Below, in pieces: positions 34,796-43,520 of a DNA stretch of 54,143 nucleotides. Below the pieces are notes generated by a model. That model saw only the letters and a program-made list of their open reading frames with translations. It made no database searches and was not told where the DNA came from. This DNA is from JAHFOW01 sp046350595 (GTDB taxonomy: Bacteria; Planctomycetota; Brocadiia; Brocadiales; Brocadiaceae), in the NCBI GenBank assembly GCA_046350595.1, contig JAXMAC010000010.1, positions 1 to 54,143 on the forward strand. The letters run 5' to 3'. Every line of letters begins with the position of its first letter. Position 1 is the first letter of the stretch. Made by a program: the position numbers and the translations under genes.

Positions 34796-36928
34796 ATGAT
34801 TTCCTTTCTTAATCCACTCTTGCTCCTTGGGATTCTGGGCGCATCCATCCCCATTATTATCCATCTCATTAATAAGAAGAAGGCTATTTCCCATAGGTTT
34901 GCCGCCATTGATTTTATTTTACAAACCGAAAAGCGCATCTCGGTGAAATTCAAGCTCCGGCAACTCATCCTCCTGATCCTCAGGACATGCCTGATTATCT
35001 TCCTTGCCATAGCGCTTGCACGGCCATTTCTTAAAAACTTTGGTGGTGGAACCGCTGAAAAAAACACACCGACCAGTAACGTCATCATTATAGATAATTC
35101 ATACAGCATGCAGTATGCAGACGGCCATGAAACACTTTTTACCCATGCAAAAAATGCAGCGCGGGAAATTATCAGTAATTTAACAAAGGACGATGAGGCG
35201 GCAGTCATTACGTGTAGCAATAAAACACTACCGGTTGTCTCTGAACTTGACTATGACAAAAAGCATCTCTTAGATTTTGTAGAACAATTACAGCCCGGTT
35301 TTGCCACAACCTCTATCACACCTGCATTGGATGCGGCAATCGAAATATTAACCTCGGCGAAAACCCCGGTGAAACGGATATTCCTGATTACGGACCTGAC
35401 ACGGAATGGCTGGGATGTTCAGTGGTTCAGGGGTGGTAATGAAAAACTGCGGAACCATGTGTCACGGATTCACATTATAGACCTGTCCGGAGGCAAGCCA
35501 CTGAAAAACATCGCCATTACCCATCTCGAACCTAAGCTTGAGTTGTCAGAGAGAAACGGGGAAGGCCATATTCAGGTTACGGTATCCAACTTTTCATCTG
35601 CACCAGTCAGGAGCCTCATGGCGCAGGTATTCATAGATCAAAAAAAGGCAACACAGGGTTTTTTTAATATGGACGCCCACGGGTCGGAAACAAAGGAATT
35701 TTCGTTTACCCTTGAAAAAGGAAGAGACCATAACGGCTGGATTGAAATTCCGGGTGATAATTTAACCGTTGACAATAAGCGATATTTTGCCATACATACC
35801 ACAGATAAAATTAACGTCTTGTTGGTCGATGGCGATCCAAAGACAAATATATACGAGAGTGAGACTTTTTATCTGGAAAAGGCGCTGAATCCAGGACGGG
35901 AACACTCATCGCCTATCAAACCCACAGTATGTTCAATACAGGAAATAAATAATATTTCGTTTGCCAACTTCTCTATCGTATTTCTGTGTAATGTCGAAAC
36001 AATTTCCTACGAAAAGATACGGGAACTCGAAACATTTGTTAAAGATGGCGGGGCAGTGATTTTTTCGCTGGGAAATAAGGTAGATGCTAACTATTACAAT
36101 TCCTCATTGAGTGAATTGCTCCCTCACAGACTCCACACAATAAGGACTTTTTCCGCCAACAGCCCATTATCAGAAGAACAACCACTTTCCCTGAAACCGG
36201 CAGAGCCAATCCATCCTGTTTTGCGTATTCTTTCTGAAGCCGACAGAACGGCCTTGTCTTCTGCGAAATTTTATCGGATATTCTATGTCGACCCAAAAGT
36301 ACAGGGAATGAGCAAAACGATACTCTCCTTTTCTAATGAAACCCCTGCCTTTATTGAAAGACAAATTGAACGTGGACGGTGTATTCTCTTTACGTCAACC
36401 ATTGACAGGGATTGGACCGATATGCCCATAAAACCCTTTTTTCTGCCTCTTATGCAGCAATTGTGCAGGTATTTATCAGGGGGCGCAGGAGAAGAAGGAC
36501 AGAACGAAATCATGGTCAGACAAGAGTGGCAATCCCCCTGTCCTTATGACATGGAAAAGATAGAAATTACTAATCCTGAAGGCACAAAAACCGTAGTGCA
36601 ACCGCAATTGACAAATAACGAAAAATCTTTTTTATATGGCGAGACTTATATGCCGGGGATATATGCCATCACGGTAAATGGAAAGCCGTATCCACAATTC
36701 TCCTCCTGTTTCCCGGTTAACATAGACACCATAGAGTCTAACCTGGACAAGATAGAACAGAAAGAACTTACAGCCTTAATGGGGGGAATAACCATTACTA
36801 TAACCACGTCACATGAAGGTGAAGGACGGGAAGTGCTCCTGGGAGATGCCAGAAAGACCCTCTGGGGAACCATTTTATTTCTTACCCTCTGTATCCTCTG
36901 TGTTGAATCTTTTATTTCGAGGAAGTGA
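34796..36928 (+). CDS. BatA-like VWA-domain membrane protein
   Basis: A 710-residue inner-membrane protein. The N-terminal BatA motif is FLNPLLLLGILGASIPIIIH (about 4-23), and a second membrane helix lies near 60-80. A VWA domain follows with MIDAS-like IDNSYSMQYADG near 99-110. The middle to C-terminal part has a glutamine-amidotransferase-like fold segment (INVLLVDGDPKTN, FVKDGGAVIFSLG). A last hydrophobic helix (TILFLTLCILCVESF) ends the protein. This is the usual third partner after MoxR and DUF58 in planctomycetes. It is separated from them by 4.7 kb containing two IS. Confidence 0.9.
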   Translation: MISFLNPLLLLGILGASIPIIIHLINKKKAISHRFAAIDFILQTEKRISVKFKLRQLILLILRTCLIIFLAIALARPFLKNFGGGTAEKNTPTSNVIIIDNSYSMQYADGHETLFTHAKNAAREIISNLTKDDEAAVITCSNKTLPVVSELDYDKKHLLDFVEQLQPGFATTSITPALDAAIEILTSAKTPVKRIFLITDLTRNGWDVQWFRGGNEKLRNHVSRIHIIDLSGGKPLKNIAITHLEPKLELSERNGEGHIQVTVSNFSSAPVRSLMAQVFIDQKKATQGFFNMDAHGSETKEFSFTLEKGRDHNGWIEIPGDNLTVDNKRYFAIHTTDKINVLLVDGDPKTNIYESETFYLEKALNPGREHSSPIKPTVCSIQEINNISFANFSIVFLCNVETISYEKIRELETFVKDGGAVIFSLGNKVDANYYNSSLSELLPHRLHTIRTFSANSPLSEEQPLSLKPAEPIHPVLRILSEADRTALSSAKFYRIFYVDPKVQGMSKTILSFSNETPAFIERQIERGRCILFTSTIDRDWTDMPIKPFFLPLMQQLCRYLSGGAGEEGQNEIMVRQEWQSPCPYDMEKIEITNPEGTKTVVQPQLTNNEKSFLYGETYMPGIYAITVNGKPYPQFSSCFPVNIDTIESNLDKIEQKELTALMGGITITITTSHEGEGREVLLGDARKTLWGTILFLTLCILCVESFISRK

Positions 36929-37021
36929 GGATTAAGGTGAGGGGTATTTTCGTACCAACACTATACAAACGTCATTGCGAGCGACAGCGAAGCAATCTTT
37001 CTCTCACTTTTTTGGCGTTTG

Positions 37022-38059
37022 CTAGAGCAACCCCATCTTCTCATCAAACCCGCACATCACATTCATGTTATGTACGGCCTGGCCTGAGGCGCCTTTGATG
37101 AGATTATCAATAGCGGAAAGGATGATAATGCGATTTTCGGTAACCTTCGTGGCAATATCACAAAAGTTGGAATAAATCACGTCCTTTGTCTTTGGTGTTT
37201 CGTTGCCTTCCTTGAGGCGAATGAAGGGTTCTTTTCTATAAAATTCTTTATAAAGCCTGTGTACTTCACTATCACTCAAAATGAAACCGGTCTCCCTGAG
37301 ATTCTGTCTTGGCTTTGCATAAATAGTGCACAGGATTCCACGGTTCATGGGGATGAGATGGGGAACAAACTGAATCGATACTTTTTGGCTTGTTTTGATG
37401 GAGAGGATATGTTCGATCTCCGGACTATGGCGGTGTCCACCGACGCTATAAGCCTCGATGTTCTCATTGCACTCGCAATAGTGTGTATCTTCCCTGGGTT
37501 CCCGTCCACGACCCGATACACCTGACTTTGCGTCTACAATGATATCGTCAGGATAAACAACGCCGTGTGTAAGTAATGGCGCAAGCGCTAATATAGTCGC
37601 CGTCGTATAACAACCGGGATTGCCGACCAGATTGGTCTTTTTGATTTCTTCCCTGAAAAGCTCCGGAAGTCCGTATACGGCTGTTTCTATTCCTGCGCTG
37701 TCCGTGTGTTGCGCCTTGTACCACTTCTCGTAAATTGATTTGTCACGAAAGCGGTAATCGGCGCTAAAATCAATGACCTTAATGCCCCTTTTCGTAAATA
37801 AGGGGACATACTGCATGGAGATCGTTGGCGGCAAGGTAATAAAAGCAAGGTCAATATCATCGGGAAATTCCTTGTGTTCAATGGGTTCACAGGATACATC
37901 GAGCAGGTTTTTTAATGTGGGAAATATGTCCGATATCCTGGGACGGTCAGTCCTTCGAACGCCAAGATAGGTAATCTTTACCCTTGGATGTCGCAGGAGG
38001 ATTTTTATGAGTTCAAGACTGGTATACGCGGTAGCGCCGATAATTCCAACGTTTAACAT
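37022..38059 (-). CDS. argC: N-acetyl-gamma-glutamyl-phosphate reductase
   Basis: Arginine biosynthesis enzyme reducing N-acetylglutamyl phosphate to the semialdehyde with NADPH. The N-terminal Rossmann motif is VGIIGATAYTSLEL (4-17). The catalytic cysteine is C150 in VGNPGCYTT. GVSGRGRE and HRHSPEIEH are conserved in the second domain. Length (345) is normal. It stands alone without other arg genes. Its stop lies next to a short REP-like arm (about 36972-37003) that separates it from the convergent BatA-like gene. Confidence 0.97.
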   Translation of the reverse strand: MLNVGIIGATAYTSLELIKILLRHPRVKITYLGVRRTDRPRISDIFPTLKNLLDVSCEPIEHKEFPDDIDLAFITLPPTISMQYVPLFTKRGIKVIDFSADYRFRDKSIYEKWYKAQHTDSAGIETAVYGLPELFREEIKKTNLVGNPGCYTTATILALAPLLTHGVVYPDDIIVDAKSGVSGRGREPREDTHYCECNENIEAYSVGGHRHSPEIEHILSIKTSQKVSIQFVPHLIPMNRGILCTIYAKPRQNLRETGFILSDSEVHRLYKEFYRKEPFIRLKEGNETPKTKDVIYSNFCDIATKVTENRIIILSAIDNLIKGASGQAVHNMNVMCGFDEKMGLL

Positions 38060-38107
38060 AGGGAAAAATTAAAACACAATGGGGAAAATGAGTCAATGAA
38101 AAACCTG

Positions 38108-38500
38108 CTATTCTTCTTTACCGGGAAAATCTCGTGTGTCCTCTGATTCACCCGCTGGCGCTGTGCTATCTGAGGGTATTTCGGTGGAAAGTTCCTTTTT
38201 CGGGGCAAGTTTCCAATCCTGAGTTTTTGAATCCTTTTCTTCTAAAAAGGGTATACCTGTGGCGACCTGTTTCCTGTTGTATTCAAGCACATGTTGAGTC
38301 TGGAGGAGTCCTTGATTGATGGAAGTTAATTCAAGTATCTTTTTTTCGAGTTCCTGTACTTTTACGCGATACTTTTCGGTTTCTGTCTTCTGGTGTTCAT
38401 ACCTGGCTGCTGTCTGAACAGCAAAAAAAAGACACATAAAGCAGAATGCCACGACGCCGATCTTCGTAAATTTTGCCATGTTGTCATTAATTTTCAACAT
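38108..38500 (-). CDS. Small single-pass membrane protein with coiled coil
   Basis: A 130-residue protein of unknown function. One hydrophobic helix (about 12-28, IGVVAFCFMCLFFAVQ) is followed by a heptad-rich segment (about 35-65, EKYRVKVQELEKKILELTS) and a polar, acidic, low-complexity tail. The layout resembles small division or envelope proteins such as FtsL/FtsB, but no specific motif supports that. It lies 48 bp upstream of argC in the same direction. Coding character is convincing because the membrane helix and heptads are continuous. The second Met (residue 8) is an alternative start. Confidence 0.65.
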   Translation of the reverse strand: MLKINDNMAKFTKIGVVAFCFMCLFFAVQTAARYEHQKTETEKYRVKVQELEKKILELTSINQGLLQTQHVLEYNRKQVATGIPFLEEKDSKTQDWKLAPKKELSTEIPSDSTAPAGESEDTRDFPGKEE

Positions 38501-38574
38501 AGAAAGATTATTTCAAAAACCCTTTCTCTTGTCAATTTTAATATATTCTAAATATTTGACTGTAATAAATACCT

Positions 38575-38780
38575 AGCGCTGCTACGCCGCAGCTAAATCG
38601 CCTTACGAAAGCTGGATTAAATAAAACAATTCCTGTGCGAAAAGACTTTTATTACATGAGAGGAGATTGCTTCGGAAAAGACCCTCGCAATGATCTAACG
38701 CCACAGCAACTAAATCCTCCTTATCAAGGAAGTTGTAAAAAACTTACAAAAAAAGAAGTTTTTACAGAGTAATACTATAA
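38575..38780 (+). repeat. Composite intergenic repeat, copy D
   Basis: It runs from AGCGCTGCTACGCCGCAGC through GATTGCTTCGGAAAAGACCC to the terminal block AACTTACAAAAAAAGAAGTT ending GTAATACTATAA, matching copies at 15179 and 24482. The CATTGCGAGCGAAGC arm is missing in this copy. The remaining part of the 393-base gap, up to 38893, is AT-rich with no gene. Confidence 0.8.
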
Positions 38781-38893
38781 TTACATACAATAATTTTCCT
38801 GTTTTATCGTCATTTATCTTGACTGAAATGGATAAATTTGATAATTATGGATATTATTTTTTTTCATCTTATAGTCTTTAAGGATAACCATCC

Positions 38894-39265
38894 ATGACCG
38901 AGTTCATAAGTAAGCTTGAAATTAAAAAGATTCATCGCATATTACAAAAAATTATTCAGATAACTACAAAAGTCGATATATTCTGTTCTGCCCTTCTCCT
39001 CCAGGCATGGAGGAGGGTGTACTATGTTTTTAATAAGCGCGAGGTTTACACAACTTTAAAAAAACGTAAGGGAAATTGTTTGCGGTGCGGGCGATGTTGC
39101 CAGGCATCGCTCAAATGTCAGCATCTCGAGTACGACGAAAATGGTCACTCGTTATGCAAGGTATACGACCGGAAGCCACACCTGTGTACCCTTTATCCTT
39201 ACAATAAAGACGATTACTTCTATCACCTGAAACCCACCTGTGGTTATCGTTACGATGACGAATAA
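38894..39265 (+). CDS. YkgJ-type CxxCxxCC cysteine-cluster protein
   Basis: A 123-residue protein with the Fe-S/zinc-cluster-type pattern GNCLRCGRCC (about 57-66), then CQHL, CKVYDRKPHLCTLYP and a final cysteine. This is the UPF0153/YkgJ family, whose biochemical role is unknown. The N-terminal 50 residues are basic and helical. It ends five bases before gcvT on the same strand, so the two are likely co-transcribed. Confidence 0.88.
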   Translation: MTEFISKLEIKKIHRILQKIIQITTKVDIFCSALLLQAWRRVYYVFNKREVYTTLKKRKGNCLRCGRCCQASLKCQHLEYDENGHSLCKVYDRKPHLCTLYPYNKDDYFYHLKPTCGYRYDDE

Positions 39266-39270
39266 CTATT

Positions 39271-40365
39271 ATGAAGAAGACACCTCTTTACAATGCTCAC
39301 GTTAAACTGAATGCAAAGATGGTGTCTTTTCATGATTATGAAATGCCGCTCCAGTATAGCAGCATTATCAACGAACACCACAGTGTCAGAAAAGCAGCCG
39401 GTCTTTTTGATATATCCCATATGGGGAGAATAGAGATTTCCGGCGACAAGGCGCTCTCCTTTATTCAACACATCATTACCAACGACATCGCCCGTCTTGC
39501 AAATAATCAGGCGCTCTATACGCCTCTGTGCAATGAGCACGGTGGAATTATCGACGACATCCTCGTTTACCGGTGTTCTGAAAACCATTTTATGCTGGTG
39601 GTAAATTGCTCCAACATGAAAAAAGACCTTCGCTGGCTGCGAAATCAATCCTTCGATTATCAACCGCTGGAAATAAAGGATTTTACCGATTGCATCTCCC
39701 TTATTGCATTACAGGGACCTCTTTCAACCCGCGTCCTTAAAGCCACGTTCAATCGTACCTTCGATTCTCTGAAAAGATACACCTTTGCCGATTACCACTG
39801 GAATGATACACAAATAATAATTTCGCGTACGGGGTACACGGGGGAAGATGGCTTTGAGTTGTTTGTCCATGTGAAACAGGTGGAAAAATTGTGGAATCTC
39901 TTCCTGGAAAAAAACGTACAAAACGGCTTGCAACCCATTGGTCTTGGAGCGCGGGACACCTTGCGGTTGGAGGCAGGTCTTTTATTGTACGGAAACGATA
40001 TGGATGAAACGATAACCCCTCTCGAAACAACCATCGGCTGGACGGTAAAACTCGACAAGGGTAATTTTATAGGTAAAGATGCGCTCATGCAACAAAAGGC
40101 AAAAGGTATCGAAAGAAAGTTGGTAGGCTTCGAGATGATTGACCGCGCCATCCCCCGCCACGGTTATCCTGTCATAGAGGACAATGAGGTCATTGGCAAG
40201 GTCACCAGTGGTTCCTACAGTCCTACCACAAACAAAAACATCGGATTGTGTTTGATACAATCCCCCCATGCCACAATAGGCGATGAAATTTATATTCAGA
40301 TAAGGGAGAATAATTACGCCGCACGCATTGTGAATATCCCTTTTTACCGCAGTATCAAAACGTAA
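39271..40365 (+). CDS. gcvT: Aminomethyltransferase (glycine cleavage T protein)
   Basis: T protein of the glycine cleavage system, transferring the aminomethyl carbon to tetrahydrofolate and releasing ammonia. At 364 residues it is standard. Motifs include KAAGLFDISHMGRIEISG near 46-63, LYTPLCNEHGGIIDDILVYR with the catalytic aspartate, SRTGYTGEDGFELF, GLGARDTLRLEAGL and the C-terminal VTSGSYSPT. No gcvH, gcvP or lpd is adjacent in this window. Confidence 0.96.
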   Translation: MKKTPLYNAHVKLNAKMVSFHDYEMPLQYSSIINEHHSVRKAAGLFDISHMGRIEISGDKALSFIQHIITNDIARLANNQALYTPLCNEHGGIIDDILVYRCSENHFMLVVNCSNMKKDLRWLRNQSFDYQPLEIKDFTDCISLIALQGPLSTRVLKATFNRTFDSLKRYTFADYHWNDTQIIISRTGYTGEDGFELFVHVKQVEKLWNLFLEKNVQNGLQPIGLGARDTLRLEAGLLLYGNDMDETITPLETTIGWTVKLDKGNFIGKDALMQQKAKGIERKLVGFEMIDRAIPRHGYPVIEDNEVIGKVTSGSYSPTTNKNIGLCLIQSPHATIGDEIYIQIRENNYAARIVNIPFYRSIKT

Positions 40366-40546
40366 ATGGTTGGTAAGATCAACATCGGGGCACAACTTGA
40401 TCTGCCGGTAACAATTCACACGGTCAGTGTAACGTAGATTCCTGGGAGGATAGCAGGATTGCTTTGCTCCGCTCGCAATGACAGGGTGTAAAATGCAATG
40501 AAAGCATACGCTTGTCATTGCGAGGGGAAACAGTTATGGTGCATTT

Positions 40547-40690
40547 TCAAATACCGGGTATGCGAAACTCACTGTTTTTTACAGCGATGTTCAGGGCGGT
40601 GCAACGGGCAAAGGGAACATCAATAAAGACCCGTTGCAGCCTCATCAGCGCCAACGACTTCAGGCGACTATCATGTGCAGTTGGGTTCAC
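40547..40690 (+). pseudogene. Fragment of a right-handed beta-helix secreted protein
   Basis: One frame reads SNTGYAKLTVFYSDVQGGAT followed by GKGNINKDPL. This is the YSDVQGG...GTGNINxDPLF signature that recurs in parallel beta-helix repeat proteins. After about 40640 the homology (ANDF.L.. type) seems to continue in another frame. No start or end is visible, so it is a relic. The neighbouring 40380-40530 holds REP-like arms (CTTTGCTCCGCTCGCAATGA and its reverse). Recognised by pattern only. Confidence 0.45.
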
Positions 40691-40702
40691 CTGTTTTATT
40701 GC

Positions 40703-40975
40703 TTAATAATGCAAGAAGTATTTTCTTATACGAGTATCTTCAGCCACAATCAATGACCCTTCAAGTATATCTTTGTCAACCACAAGAAGCTTCTCGATAA
40801 CATTGAAAATATTGGACACTTTTAGATTCTTTAATCTCATATAAATTATACCGTAGTATTTCATCATCAGTAACGCCAGAAGCAAGGAGTTCAAGGATAA
40901 ATTCGACCGACACCTTGTCCCCTTTATAATTGGTTTCCCTCCAAGTATTTCTTTATTTGTTGTTATTCTTCCCAT
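40703..40975 (-). pseudogene. Remnant of a DUF433 antitoxin fused to the tail of a DUF5615 PIN-like toxin
   Basis: From ATG 40975 (GGAGG seven bases upstream) it reads MGRITTNKEILGGKPIIKGT, the DUF433 start. The expected continuation, VSVEFILELLASGVTDDEIL, is present but one base out of frame. The end of the open frame, LEGSLIVAEDTRIRKYF, resembles the C-terminus of DUF5615 PIN-like toxins (GxLVxVExxRIR). The end of DUF433 and almost all of the toxin are gone, consistent with an internal deletion plus a one-base loss. The fused 118-residue open frame starting at 41059 is not a normal protein. Confidence 0.6.
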
Positions 40976-41059
40976 AACAATACCTCCACTTTTTGCAAAA
41001 GAGTAGCTGATGCTATTAAGTAGCATGTCCCCGGAATTTGACCAATACTCGTTGACCAA

Positions 41060-41361
41060 TGATAACCTGGCCTTGGTATTTATTCTTTGCCTTCAAAGGA
41101 AAGAGTAATGCGCTTGTGCTGATAGAGATATTTAATCTCCATCATAACGATGGATGGTAGAATAATCAGGTTGGAGGGGTCAGATAATATAGATTTGGCT
41201 TTATATTTTTCTTAACTTTAAACATTTCAAATCGTCTGCATACCCTACCATTCAGATAGTGATTAAGTTTGCTTAAAAAAACCTTGACTTGTACTTCCTT
41301 CATTTCTATAATGATTTAGCTTTATAGTGTTCTGCGGTTGTTTCACAAGGGGTATTAAAAA
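41060..41361. other. Intergenic region before tRNA-Phe
   Basis: About 300 AT-rich bases. It includes an imperfect hairpin around CTCCATCATAACGATGGATG (41139-41158) and, near its end, the tRNA promoter. No protein-coding potential that I can support. Confidence 0.5.
41284..41312 (+). promoter_or_regulatory. Sigma-70 promoter of tRNA-Phe
   Basis: TTGACT (41284-41289), a 17-bp spacer and TATAAT (41307-41312) form a near-consensus housekeeping promoter. The expected start of transcription is near 41319, about 43 bases before the mature tRNA 5' end. It is the clearest promoter in the window. Confidence 0.85.
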
Positions 41362-41437
41362 GGGCAGATAGCTCAGTTGGTAGAGCACAGGACTGAAAAT
41401 CCTGGTGTCGCCGGTTCGATCCCGGCTCTGCCCACCA
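41362..41437 (+). tRNA. tRNA-Phe (GAA)
   Basis: A 76-nt cloverleaf. The acceptor stem GGGCAGA pairs with TCTGCCC. The D arm is GCTC..GAGC, the anticodon stem CAGGA/TCCTG has the loop CTGAAAA (anticodon GAA), and the T arm has GTTCGATCC. CCA is encoded at the 3' end (41435-41437). A T-run directly follows. Confidence 0.98.
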
Positions 41438-41616
41438 CTTTTTTCCAATGAAATTCATAAATGCCGATTGCTTCAGCATGGGTAACAGCCCGTTGAATAT
41501 TTGCGTTCCTGCCTTTTACCACAACTTCCTTGTTTAGACGAGATAACACACGAAAGATATCCATTTTTTATATTATATGAGGGGCGCGGAATTTTTATTT
41601 TTGGTATTCACTTAAT

Positions 41617-42444
41617 ATGGGAAATTTACAGAATTTAGATACAAAATCGTTAGAAGATCGCTCAAAGGTAATCCGAAGACATGTTATCACGATGCTTGCC
41701 AAGGCTGGCTCCGGCCATCCCGGTAGTTCATTATCAACGGTCGATTTGCTGGTAGCGCTCTTTTATAGTAAATTGCGTCATAATCCACGTCAGCCTGCAT
41801 GGCCTGACAGGGACAGGTTTGTCATGTCGAAAGGCCACGCCTGTCCTGCGCTGTATGCCACCCTTGCAGAGACGGGGTATTTCGGTATAGACAAACTTGA
41901 TACGCTCAGGCAATTTGGAAGTATGCTTCAGGGCCATCCATGTATGAAAACAACGCCTGGAATTGAAATATCCGGTGGTTCGCTGGGACAGGGACTCTCT
42001 GTAGGACTGGGAATTTCCCTGGCGGCAAAATTGGACAATAAAGGTTACCGTACTTACGTCATGCTGGGCGATGGCGAAATTGAAGAAGGCCAGGTGTGGG
42101 AGGCTGCTATGGCGGCGAGCCATTATAAAGCGGATAATTTGTGCGCCATTATTGATCAGAATGGATTGCAGATCGATGGGTTTATCCATGAAATTATGTC
42201 TTCGCATCCGATTCCTGATAAATGGCGCGGTTTTGGCTGGCATGTCATTGAAACGAACGGCCACGATTTTACCGCTATCCTCGCTGCCTATAGCGAGGCG
42301 GAGGCTGTAAAAGGACGACCGACTGTTATTGTTGCAAAGACGGTCAAGGGGAAAGGTGTTTCTTTTATGGAAAATCAGGTAGACTGGCATGGAAAGGCGC
42401 CTACAAAAGAAGAGGCCGAACGGGCGCTGGCTGAATTAAAATAA
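41617..42444 (+). CDS. Transketolase, N-terminal (TPP-binding) subunit
   Basis: A 275-residue split-transketolase subunit carrying the thiamine-diphosphate pyrophosphate-binding domain. GDGEIEEGQVWEAAMAA followed by the NGLQ region marks the TPP/Mg site, and GHPGSSLSTVDLLVALFY is the N-terminal family motif. With the C-terminal subunit encoded next it would transfer two-carbon ketol units in the pentose-phosphate pathway. A 131-bp gap holding a CCGCAAAGGGCGCGGAGAGC repeat separates the two halves. Confidence 0.95.
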   Translation: MGNLQNLDTKSLEDRSKVIRRHVITMLAKAGSGHPGSSLSTVDLLVALFYSKLRHNPRQPAWPDRDRFVMSKGHACPALYATLAETGYFGIDKLDTLRQFGSMLQGHPCMKTTPGIEISGGSLGQGLSVGLGISLAAKLDNKGYRTYVMLGDGEIEEGQVWEAAMAASHYKADNLCAIIDQNGLQIDGFIHEIMSSHPIPDKWRGFGWHVIETNGHDFTAILAAYSEAEAVKGRPTVIVAKTVKGKGVSFMENQVDWHGKAPTKEEAERALAELK

Positions 42445-42575
42445 AAATAACAATTCACCGCAAAGGGCGCGGAGAGCGCAAAGTAAACAAAGTTAAAGCA
42501 TATTATATATAATTACTGTTACTCTCTAAGTTCTCTGCGGTAAACTTTCATGTTAAAAATAACGGAAGAGTAAAA

Positions 42576-43520
42576 ATGACTGAAATGATAGCTACGCGTC
42601 AGGCATATGGTGACGCACTGGTGGAACTCGGCGAAAAAAACAAGGACATCGTGGTACTCGATGCAGACCTGTCAAAGTCTACAACGACGGCAAAATTTGG
42701 CAAGAAATTCCCGGACAGGTTTTTTAACATGGGTGTGGCCGAGGCTAATATGATGAATACGGCTGCCGGGCTGGCAACATGCGGTAAGATTGCCTTTGTG
42801 AGCAGCTTTAGTATTTTTGCGACAGGCCGGGCCTGGGAACAGATTAGAAACACCGTCTGTTACAGCGGGCTCAATGTGAAGATTGTTGCAACGCATAGCG
42901 GAGTATCCGTTGGACCCGATGGGGCGTCTCACCAGTGTATCGAAGATATTTCGCTCATGAAGACGATCCCAACGATGACGGTTATCGAGCCATGTGACGC
43001 CGTTGAGACGAGGAAGGTTATTTTTGCGGTAGCGGCCTATAAAGGGCCCGTCTATGTTCGTCTGGGAAGGGCTGCGGTTCCTGTTATTACCAAAAAGGAA
43101 GAGCCGTATACCATGGGAAAGGCGAGTATCCTCAGAACGGGAAAGGATGTGGCAATTGTCGCATGCGGGGCATTGGTTGCAAATTCACTTACTGCGGCCG
43201 ACATACTTGCAAAGGATGGAATCGGGGCAACGGTGGTGAATATGCATACGATAAAACCTATAGACAAGGATAAACTTGTGCAGGTTGCCCGACAGGTAAA
43301 CGCCATAGTAACAGCAGAGCAGCATGTGCTGGACGGCGGATTAGGGAGCGCTGTAGCGTCGGCGCTTGCACAGACGCATCCTGTGCCTGTTGAAATGATT
43401 GGTATTGATAACCGCTTTGGCCAGTCGGGTGAACCCGACATCCTCTTTAAAGAATATCACCTCCTGGCGGAAGATATAGTTCTTGCAGCACGACGTGCTC
43501 TTGAACGTAAGAAAAAATGA
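42576..43520 (+). CDS. Transketolase, C-terminal subunit
   Basis: A 314-residue subunit containing the pyrimidine-binding and C-terminal domains. It opens with IATRQAYGDALVELGEKN, has MGVAEANMMNTAAGLA (the catalytic-glutamate region) and SVGPDGASHQ, and ends with the TAEQHVLDGGLGSAVA type motif. It partners with the preceding gene. Its stop overlaps the start of the following protease gene by four bases (ATGA at 43517-43520). Confidence 0.96.
   Translation: MTEMIATRQAYGDALVELGEKNKDIVVLDADLSKSTTTAKFGKKFPDRFFNMGVAEANMMNTAAGLATCGKIAFVSSFSIFATGRAWEQIRNTVCYSGLNVKIVATHSGVSVGPDGASHQCIEDISLMKTIPTMTVIEPCDAVETRKVIFAVAAYKGPVYVRLGRAAVPVITKKEEPYTMGKASILRTGKDVAIVACGALVANSLTAADILAKDGIGATVVNMHTIKPIDKDKLVQVARQVNAIVTAEQHVLDGGLGSAVASALAQTHPVPVEMIGIDNRFGQSGEPDILFKEYHLLAEDIVLAARRALERKKK

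Noticed and set aside
40512..40706. 64-codon open frame
   Set aside because: The recognisable beta-helix homology is in another frame, so this frame as a whole is not a gene, though its tail may contain the shifted continuation.
41373..41564. Minus-strand open frame ending in GRAGIEPATPGFSVLCSTN
   Set aside because: The end is simply the antisense of tRNA-Phe, a well-known source of spurious annotated proteins.
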